This document shows, in pieces, positions 1 through 5,176 of a stretch of DNA of 6,809 bases. The notes under the pieces are model-generated. The model did no database searches and was not told where the DNA came from. It worked only from the letters and a program-made list of their open reading frames with translations. Position 1 is the stretch's first letter; each line of letters starts with the position of its first letter. The DNA comes from Fidelibacterota bacterium (GTDB lineage Bacteria; Fidelibacterota; Marinisomatia; SCGC-AAA003-L08; D37C17). The stretch lies in the NCBI GenBank assembly GCA_002704685.1, contig PAHD01000025.1, forward strand, positions 76,373-83,181, in the 5' to 3' direction. A program made the translations under genes and the position numbers.

Positions 1-650
1 TCAGTGAAAATTGGCTCAGCGTGAAAATCATCTTGAGAATCAGAAAACATCATATGAAGAAAATTATCTACATAATTTAAATCAGGATTTGGATAAATAA
101 ATGGAAGCCCATGTGATTTTCTGTAAGAATATGCTGCAATAGTTTTAACTTGAGCTAAAATTTTAATTATCGTGTCATTAATATTGAGTTCATCATTTTC
201 AACAGATGGATTAAAAGTTGAGAGAGCTGTAACCATAGATGATAAAGTTGCCATTGGATGTGCATTGATAGGGAATCCATCAAAAAATCTTTTCATATCT
301 TCATGAATATTCGCTTTATCCCTTAAAGATTTACTAAAAATATTTTTTTCATCAGGTGTTGGTAAATTACCGTGTAAAAGTAAATATGCAACATCTGTAA
401 AGCTAACATTGTTTGCTAATTCTTCAATTGGGTATCCACGATACCTTAGTATACCTGTTTCTCCATTAATAAATGTTATATCACTTATGCATGATCCAGT
501 ATTTGCATAGCCTGGATCAATTGTTATGTATCCTGTTTTATTTCTTAATGAGGTTATATCAATTGCAGATTCATTTTCTGATCCAGTTATAATATCAAGC
601 TCTAATTCTTCATTTTCTAATATTAGTTTAGCTGTTTTTTTATTTGTCAT
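1..650 (-). CDS. gltA: Type II citrate synthase, N-terminal part (cut by left window edge)
   Basis: Citrate synthase condenses acetyl-CoA with oxaloacetate to citrate, the entry step of the TCA cycle, in the cytoplasm. Reading leftward from the ATG at 650-648, 216 codons are open to the window edge, about half of the usual 425-430 residues. The visible part has the small N-terminal beta domain typical of type II (hexameric, Gram-negative) enzymes (about residues 1-60), then family signatures: ITIDPGYANTGSC (about 42-54), ETGILRYRGYPIEELA (64-79), HEDMKRFFDGFP (116-127), NAHPM (129-133) and YVDNFLHMMFS (193-203). The active-site histidines and aspartate lie beyond the edge, so catalytic integrity cannot be judged. 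The wording around HEDMKRFFDGFP recalls Bacteroidota-type GltA. Position 206 is Gln where E. coli has the Cys linked to NADH inhibition. No Shine-Dalgarno is seen before the ATG, and no other in-frame start fits better. The gene is divergent from nrdJ. The identification is secure. Confidence 0.95.
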   Translation of the reverse strand, partial: MTNKKTAKLILENEELELDIITGSENESAIDITSLRNKTGYITIDPGYANTGSCISDITFINGETGILRYRGYPIEELANNVSFTDVAYLLLHGNLPTPDEKNIFSKSLRDKANIHEDMKRFFDGFPINAHPMATLSSMVTALSTFNPSVENDELNINDTIIKILAQVKTIAAYSYRKSHGLPFIYPNPDLNYVDNFLHMMFSDSQDDFHAEPIFT

Positions 651-675
651 AATTTGTTTATTTATTTTTATTAAC

Positions 676-681
676 ATTATA
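676..681 (-). promoter_or_regulatory. Candidate gltA -10 box (TATAAT)
   Basis: On the minus strand a perfect TATAAT sits 25 bases upstream of the gltA ATG, which would give a leader of roughly 20 nt. No good -35 hexamer is found at 16-18 bp (the best is TTCTAG, a weak match). The A-rich run farther upstream (about 715-737) could act like an UP element. In sequence this AT-rich a chance TATAAT is easy, so this is a modest call. Confidence 0.4.
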
Positions 682-714
682 ATTTACTAATCTCTGACTA
701 GAATTTAAATCAGC

Positions 715-737
715 TTTTTATTTTTTTTTTTATTTTT
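715..737. other. Long T/A tract between divergent promoters
   Basis: The plus strand carries T5-A-T11-A-T5, a 23-bp run with A as the only interruption, about midway between gltA and the nrdJ promoter candidates. Such tracts are stiff or curved and can serve as UP elements or nucleoid-protein sites. It could also read as a T-tail, but no stable G/C hairpin precedes it on the plus strand. The tract itself is seen; any role is inference. Confidence 0.5.
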
Positions 738-781
738 ACAAATTCTATTTGTTTGGCAACAAAAACTAATTTATATTTTTC

Positions 782-799
782 TAGTAATTGACATTACTA
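782..799. promoter_or_regulatory. 18-bp dyad overlapping a -35 box, candidate operator
   Basis: Perfect 7-bp inverted arms, TAGTAAT (782-788) and ATTACTA (793-799), flank the 4-base spacer TGAC. The right half of the left arm, the spacer and the first base of the right arm form the TTGACA at 788-793, so a dimeric regulator bound here would cover the -35 element of the upstream nrdJ promoter. The arms do not resemble the NrdR box as I know it. The symmetry is seen; the operator role is inferred. Confidence 0.35.
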
Positions 800-816
800 A
801 GAATAGTAGATAAGTT
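788..816 (+). promoter_or_regulatory. Candidate upstream promoter of nrdJ (P1)
   Basis: There is a perfect TTGACA at 788-793, then 17 bp, then TAAGTT at 811-816 as a weak -10 (3 of 6 matches). Transcription would start near 822 and give a leader of about 160 nt before the nrdJa ATG. The -35 is excellent and the -10 poor, which would suit an activated or repressed promoter. It overlaps the dyad at 782-799. Confidence 0.35.
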
Positions 817-853
817 TTTAATCCGACGAGAAATTTGCTGCTATTAATAAATA

Positions 854-878
854 ATCCTGAATTGCAATTTTTTAGGGT
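854..878 (+). other. Imperfect hairpin in nrdJ upstream region
   Basis: Bases 854-861 (ATCCTGAA) can pair with 871-878 (TTTAGGGT), giving 8 pairs including two G-U, around a 9-base loop. No T-run follows, so it is not a simple terminator. If transcription starts at the upstream promoter it would be part of the mRNA leader; if only the promoter at 877-906 is used, it is DNA just upstream of that promoter. It could be a chance fold. Confidence 0.25.
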
Positions 879-906
879 GATAATAACAAGGCAATTTGAA
901 TATAAT
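877..906 (+). promoter_or_regulatory. Candidate proximal promoter of nrdJ (P2)
   Basis: A perfect TATAAT at 901-906 lies 18 bp after GTGATA at 877-882 (4 of 6 matches to TTGACA). Start of transcription would fall near 912-914, giving a leader of about 70 nt that contains the alternative hairpins next to the nrdJa ribosome binding site. Of the two promoter candidates for the nrdJ operon this has the better -10. Confidence 0.45.
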
Positions 907-941
907 TTCTAAGCTTAATTATTGGTTAAATTAATCATAAA

Positions 942-972
942 TGAGTCAGTTAATTTTTGGCTCAAAAATTAG
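942..972 (+). promoter_or_regulatory. Alternative hairpins / possible pseudoknot in nrdJa leader
   Basis: Two structures compete. Hairpin A pairs TGAGTC (942-947) with GGCTCA (959-964), 6 pairs with one G-U and an 11-base loop. Hairpin B pairs TTAATTTTT (950-958) with AAAAATTAG (964-972), 9 pairs around the 5-base loop GGCTC. B takes in the first two bases (971-972) of the AGGAAAG Shine-Dalgarno of nrdJa, while A leaves it free. The 5' arm of B lies in the loop of A, so a tight H-type pseudoknot is also conceivable, though with almost no third loop it is sterically doubtful. The pairing is seen; a regulatory role is inference. Confidence 0.35.
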
Positions 973-977
973 GAAAG
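971..977 (+). promoter_or_regulatory. Shine-Dalgarno that decides the nrdJa start
   Basis: AGGAAAG ends 6 bases before the in-frame ATG at 984-986, a standard spacing. The earlier in-frame TTG at 957 has no such site, so the ATG at 984 is preferred. Confidence 0.7.
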
Positions 978-983
978 TTGAAT

Positions 984-3503
984 ATGAATGATATAAAAAA
1001 AATGTTTTCTCATAAGGGAAAATCGTCAAAATTAATTGGTAATTTAAGATCAAAAGTATACGAGGAATTATATAATCATATATCTGAAAAACAAAAAAAT
1101 AAAGAATTAGATTACCACGGAGATTATCTTGGAGATAATGAGCTTGCAAAAAATATTTATACAAAAAAATATTTCTTAAAAGATTTAGACAATAAATTAA
1201 TTGAAAAAAATCCTGAGGACGTTTTTAAAAGATTAGCATCATTTATAGCAACAGTTGAAGGTACAAAATCAAAGCAAAAAGAATGGTCAGAAAAATTTTA
1301 TAGTGAACTTTTTAATGGTAGGTTTATTTCTGGCGGAAGAGTTTTAGCTGGAGCTGGCGATATGTATAGAATTAAAACCTTAGCAAATTGTTTTGTTTCA
1401 AAAATTAATAAAGATGATATTGATTCTATTTATCAAGCTGCTTTCGAATGTGCAAGAACATATTCTTATGGTGGAGGAATTGGAGTTGACATTTCATCTT
1501 TAAGACCAAAAGATTCTGTGGTCCATAATGCCGCTGATAGTTCAACTGGTGCAGTTTCTTTTATGGAATTATATTCTTTAACAACTGGTCTTATTGGTCA
1601 AAGTGGTAGACGTGGAGCATTAATGCTTACGATTGATGTTAAGCATCCAGATGTTAAGTATTTTTTAAAAGTAAAGAAAACACCTAACTGGGTAACTAAG
1701 CAAATTATTGAGCAATGTAGTTGGTCAGGTCAATTTTCTGAATCTGAGCTTGAAACAATTAAAAAGCAAGTTATGGAAAACACTCAGGTAAGATTTGCTA
1801 ATATATCAATTAAAGTTAGTAACGAATTTATGTTTGCTGTAAACGAAGAGAAAAAATTTGGTAAAGATAAATTTTTAGTCTATAAAAAGTTCAATAAAAC
1901 ATCTGTGATGGAAGCACAACAAGATGAAGATACAATACATTATTCTTATGGTATCCCATCAAAAAATATAGATGATTATGAATTATTAAATAATTTTGAC
2001 AATGTCTCTGATTTAGATCAGTGGCTATCGAAAGAATATGGAGCAAATATATCTGCTGAATCACTAAAAGATTCTTCAAAGAGAGATGTTTATGGTGATT
2101 TAAACATTAAGCTTAATAGCGAAGATTATGATTTAGCTATTAAACAATCTGGAGATTTTTTATTATATTTTGATAGTCCGCAAACAAACGAAGTTCGTGA
2201 GTTAGTTAAGGCAAGAGATATCTGGGATCAATTCATTGAAGGAAATTACAGAACAGCTGAACCGGGAATAATTTTTTGGACTACAATGAGTGACTACTCA
2301 CCATCAAATTATGTAGGTAGACCAATAATATGTACTAATCCTTGTGCAGAAGTTCCTTTAGAAGATGGCGGAGCATGTAATCTTGGGTCAATTAACTTAT
2401 CAAGATTTATAGATAATGGATTTACAGATAGAGCACAAATTAATTGGGACCAGTTAGCTGAAAGTACAAGAATTTTAGTAAGATTTTTAGATAATGTAGT
2501 AACTTGGAATGAAGATTTGAATGCTCTAGAGAAACAGCGTTTAGCAGCTAAGGAAACTAGAAGGCTTGGTTTAGGAGTTATGGGAATTGCTGATATGTTA
2601 AATCAAATGGGTTTAGGGTATGACTCTGAAGAGGGTATTGCTTTGATTTCTGAAACAATGAAATTTATAACCAATGCTGCATACCAAGCATCTGCAGTTA
2701 TTGGTGGAGAAAAAGGTTCATCTCCTATATTTAATGAAGAAAATTATATGAAGTGCCCTTTTGTTCAAGAAGCTCTAAGTAAAGAAACACAGCTTCAAAT
2801 TACAGAAAATGGATTAAGAAACATAGCTATTATGTCTATAGCGCCAACAGGATCTATTTCAAATATTGTTTTATCTTATCAAAGTAAAGATAAAAATTAT
2901 ATTGGTGTTTCTGGTGGTGTTGAGCCAATTTTTGCTCCTTATTATACAAGGAGATCTGAATCATTTGGTAATAAATTCTTTAAAGTATTTCATTCAACAA
3001 TTCAAGCATATATTGATAGATTTGACTTACAAGAAAAAGTAGATAAAGCAATAGATATTGAAGAAGTATTACCTGAGTATTTGCTTAGAACTGCACATAA
3101 AATTAATTCGAACGAAAGAGTTGATATACAAGGATTAATTCAAAAATATATTGATCATAGTATATCTTCAACAATTAATTTACCAGAAGATATTAAGCCT
3201 GAAATAATCTCTGATATATATTTACAAGCATGGAAAGCAAAATTAAAAGGAGTTACAATTTATAGAGATGGTAGTAGATTCCCAATCTTAAGTACCAATG
3301 AAAATGAATTAACTGATTTTCAAAAAAATAAAGATAAAGAGTTTGAAATTACCAATAATAATAACGAAACTATTACAGCAAAAGGTGATGAAATTATTAA
3401 ATTACCAGATGGCACACTAACTACTATGTATCATTATATGAAAAATAGTGAAACAAAAATTGAAGAAATAATAGAAAGTGAAAAATTTCAGAGTACAGAA
3501 TAA
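984..3503 (+). CDS. nrdJ: Adenosylcobalamin-dependent (class II) ribonucleotide reductase, catalytic subunit NrdJa
   Basis: This enzyme reduces ribonucleotides to deoxyribonucleotides in the cytoplasm, using an adenosylcobalamin-derived radical and no oxygen or second radical subunit. The 839-residue product (from the ATG at 984; a TTG at 957 would add 9) shows the ten-stranded-barrel core of the family. It has the first redox cysteine in LANCFV (C136), GGGIGVD (163-169), SGRRGALM (207-214), the active-site motif NPCAEVPL (N452, radical C454, E456), the second redox cysteine C465 in GACNLGSINL, the phosphate-binding loop PTGSIS (621-626) and IYRDGSR (759-765). The 11-residue spacing C454-C465 matches class II enzymes. 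No ATP-cone is evident at the N terminus. About 90 extra residues lie between FM (282-283) and KARDIWD (409-415), and an extension of about 74 residues, rich in Asn, Lys and Glu, follows IYRDGSR. The usual C-terminal TSCPD and cysteine-rich part is absent here and is encoded by the next gene. The stop overlaps the next start as TAATG. Confidence 0.95.
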   Translation: MNDIKKMFSHKGKSSKLIGNLRSKVYEELYNHISEKQKNKELDYHGDYLGDNELAKNIYTKKYFLKDLDNKLIEKNPEDVFKRLASFIATVEGTKSKQKEWSEKFYSELFNGRFISGGRVLAGAGDMYRIKTLANCFVSKINKDDIDSIYQAAFECARTYSYGGGIGVDISSLRPKDSVVHNAADSSTGAVSFMELYSLTTGLIGQSGRRGALMLTIDVKHPDVKYFLKVKKTPNWVTKQIIEQCSWSGQFSESELETIKKQVMENTQVRFANISIKVSNEFMFAVNEEKKFGKDKFLVYKKFNKTSVMEAQQDEDTIHYSYGIPSKNIDDYELLNNFDNVSDLDQWLSKEYGANISAESLKDSSKRDVYGDLNIKLNSEDYDLAIKQSGDFLLYFDSPQTNEVRELVKARDIWDQFIEGNYRTAEPGIIFWTTMSDYSPSNYVGRPIICTNPCAEVPLEDGGACNLGSINLSRFIDNGFTDRAQINWDQLAESTRILVRFLDNVVTWNEDLNALEKQRLAAKETRRLGLGVMGIADMLNQMGLGYDSEEGIALISETMKFITNAAYQASAVIGGEKGSSPIFNEENYMKCPFVQEALSKETQLQITENGLRNIAIMSIAPTGSISNIVLSYQSKDKNYIGVSGGVEPIFAPYYTRRSESFGNKFFKVFHSTIQAYIDRFDLQEKVDKAIDIEEVLPEYLLRTAHKINSNERVDIQGLIQKYIDHSISSTINLPEDIKPEIISDIYLQAWKAKLKGVTIYRDGSRFPILSTNENELTDFQKNKDKEFEITNNNNETITAKGDEIIKLPDGTLTTMYHYMKNSETKIEEIIESEKFQSTE

Positions 3504-4171
3504 TGATAGAATTAAATAAAAAATCAACAATAGTAGAAGTTAAGAATAATCAGAAAAGCTTAGAAAAACCTGAACAAAATACAGTGCAAAAAAAACAATC
3601 TAGCTCTGCTTCAAGACCTAAGGTTGTTGATGCAAAAGTGTATAAGGTAAAAAGTGCTTTTGTTAAAAATTCTGTATTTATTACACTAAGCTATGTAGAT
3701 ACCGAAAATGGTAGAAGACCTATTGAGATTTTTATTAATTCAAAAGATTTAAATCGTGCACCAGAATATGTTGTATTAACTCGATTAATTTCTGCAATTT
3801 TTAGAAGAGCAACAGATCCAATGTTTATTTTGGAAGAATTACATGGTATACATGATCCTAATGGAGGTTCGTTTAAAGAGGGAAGATATTATCATTCATT
3901 TTATGCAGAGGTAGCTGAAACAATAGAAAAGTTTTTTTATGATGTTGGAATAATATCTAAAGAAGATAAAAAAAAAGACAAGGAACAATTAGATCAAATC
4001 CCAACTGATGAAATGCCAGAATTAGTTGAAAATGTTGCTGAGTCATTGATTGCTGATGAGAGTATGAACGCAGAATTTAGGATTTGTCCAGCATGTAGTA
4101 GTAAATCACTTAAGACTGAAAATGGTTGCGACACATGTATGGAATGTGGTTATAGTAAATGTGATAAATAA
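3503..4171 (+). CDS. Class II ribonucleotide reductase small part NrdJb: TSCPD domain plus cysteine-rich zinc ribbon
   Basis: This 222-residue protein corresponds to the C-terminal portion of long one-piece NrdJ enzymes. After a Lys/Gln/Ser-rich linker (about 1-40) comes a TSCPD domain (about 44-150) with VKSAFVKNSVFITLSYV, NGRRPIEIFI, LISAIFRRATDP and GGSFKEGRYYHS. An acidic/lysine-rich linker (about 152-190) follows, then a ribbon with C195, C198, C209, C212, C215 and C220 (CPAC, CDTCMECGYSKC). In class II enzymes such tails carry a zinc finger plus a cysteine pair that re-reduces the active-site disulfide; which cysteines do which is inferred. It overlaps nrdJa by one base (TAATG), with only a weak CAGAG upstream, so translation is probably coupled and the two chains made in step. 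Pseudomonas aeruginosa has the same division into NrdJa (about 730 aa) and NrdJb (about 226 aa). An assembly indel splitting one gene is the alternative, but the break falls at a domain boundary with a proper start. Confidence 0.88.
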   Translation: MIELNKKSTIVEVKNNQKSLEKPEQNTVQKKQSSSASRPKVVDAKVYKVKSAFVKNSVFITLSYVDTENGRRPIEIFINSKDLNRAPEYVVLTRLISAIFRRATDPMFILEELHGIHDPNGGSFKEGRYYHSFYAEVAETIEKFFYDVGIISKEDKKKDKEQLDQIPTDEMPELVENVAESLIADESMNAEFRICPACSSKSLKTENGCDTCMECGYSKCDK

Positions 4172-4194
4172 TTAATTCACTATAAATTATTAAT

Positions 4195-4227
4195 AAAATC
4201 CTCAGATAATACCTGAGGATTTTTTTT
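4195..4227. terminator. Bidirectional intrinsic terminator between nrdJb and pip
   Basis: AATCCTCAG (4197-4205) pairs perfectly with CTGAGGATT (4213-4221) around the 7-base loop ATAATAC. The stem can extend by two A-T pairs, and a run of eight T (4220-4227) follows on the plus strand. On the minus strand the same stem is followed by a T-rich stretch (TTTTATTAATAATTTAT), so it can also end the carB-pip transcript. It starts 23 bases after the nrdJb stop and touches the pip stop codon. Confidence 0.9.
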
Positions 4228-5176
4228 AATACTTAATAAATCTATTTGTACAATCAATAAGTTGGTTTTGAATATCTTTTTCAAGCATCGAATGACCAGC
4301 TTTATCAATAATATAAAATTCTAAATGTTTTAACTTTTTATGTAGATCCCAAGCAGATTGCATGGGACAAACCACATCATATCTTCCTTGAATTATTGCA
4401 CCTGGAATATTTTTAATTTTATGAACGTTGTCTAAAATCCAATTATCAGTTTTAAAAAAAGCATTATTTATAAAATAATGACATTCAATTCTAGCAAATG
4501 CTTCAGCAATTTTATTATCATCAAAATGATGTAACGATTTTTGTGCTTGAACTAATTTACTTGTGCTCGCTTCCCATTTAGACCATGCAGTTGCAGCTTT
4601 AATTCTTGTGCTTTTATTTTTTGAAGTTAATCTTTTATAGTATGCTTTTACAAAATCTTTTTGTTCTTTTTTAGGAATGATTCTTTTATAATTTTCCCAT
4701 TGATCAGGATAAATCATGTTACATCCTCCTTGATAAAACCAATTAATTTCAAATTTTCGAATTAGGAAAATACCTCTTAAAATTAATGCTTTACATTTTT
4801 TAGGGTGTAAGATTGCATATGCTAAGCTCAGTGTTGATCCCCAGCTACCTCCAAAAACAACCCATTTTTTTACATTTAAATATTTTCTAATTAATTCAAT
4901 ATCATTGATTAAATCCCATGTAGTATTTTCTCTTAGTTCTGCATGAGGCAAACTTTTTCCACAACCTCGTTGATCAAATATTATAATACGCCACTTTTTA
5001 GGATTAAAGTATTGTCTATAGACTGGTTCTATTCCACCACCAGGACCACCATGTAAAAAAATCACTGGTTTACCTTTCGGATTGCCTGATTCTTCAACAA
5101 AAATTGTATGAATTTTTGATGCTTTTAAATAAAATTTATTATAGGGTTCAATTTTTGGATATAGTTTATTATTCAT
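4226..5176 (-). CDS. pip: Prolyl aminopeptidase (proline iminopeptidase), alpha/beta hydrolase, peptidase family S33
   Basis: The enzyme removes N-terminal proline from peptides in the cytoplasm; no signal peptide or membrane segment is visible. The 316-residue length is normal for the single-domain form. The family start LYPKIEPYN is at 5-13, the oxyanion-hole motif HGGPGGG at 42-48 and DQRGCGKS at 68-75. The nucleophile elbow GGSWGS at 109-114 puts the catalytic Ser at 111. The remaining triad members are Asp267 in GRYDVVCP and His295 in AGHS. The cap domain keeps LRG (Arg134), WSKWE (Glu202) and RIECHYF (Glu231), which match the residues that in the Serratia enzyme hold the free amino end of the substrate. 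The ATG overlaps the last 8 bases of carB, with AGAG about 8 bases upstream, so expression should be coupled to carB. The stop lies in the T-run of the terminator. Exact peptide specificity cannot be read from sequence. Confidence 0.92.
   Translation of the reverse strand: MNNKLYPKIEPYNKFYLKASKIHTIFVEESGNPKGKPVIFLHGGPGGGIEPVYRQYFNPKKWRIIIFDQRGCGKSLPHAELRENTTWDLINDIELIRKYLNVKKWVVFGGSWGSTLSLAYAILHPKKCKALILRGIFLIRKFEINWFYQGGCNMIYPDQWENYKRIIPKKEQKDFVKAYYKRLTSKNKSTRIKAATAWSKWEASTSKLVQAQKSLHHFDDNKIAEAFARIECHYFINNAFFKTDNWILDNVHKIKNIPGAIIQGRYDVVCPMQSAWDLHKKLKHLEFYIIDKAGHSMLEKDIQNQLIDCTNRFIKY

Noticed and set aside
957..983. TTG at 957 as the nrdJa start, adding 9 residues.
   Set aside because: TTG is a rare start and has no ribosome binding site, while the in-frame ATG at 984 has AGGAAAG at good spacing.
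651..983. Cobalamin riboswitch upstream of the B12-dependent reductase.
   Set aside because: I see no B12 box (GCCACTG-like) and no GGTGAAA or similar conserved core.
651..983. Paired NrdR boxes upstream of nrdJ.
   Set aside because: No pair of sites resembling the 16-bp NrdR consensus was found by eye on either strand.
941..991. Small open frame (16 codons, ATG at 941) overlapping the nrdJa start, a possible leader peptide.
   Set aside because: It has no Shine-Dalgarno and no composition bias pointing to attenuation, and short open frames are expected by chance. Its ATG lies beside the more convincing leader hairpins.
946..1164. Minus-strand 72-codon open frame over the nrdJa start.
   Set aside because: It is antisense to a confidently identified gene, low complexity and without recognisable domains: a shadow of AT-rich coding DNA.
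1891..2079. Minus-strand 62-codon open frame inside nrdJa.
   Set aside because: Antisense shadow of the catalytic subunit gene with no supporting motif or start site.
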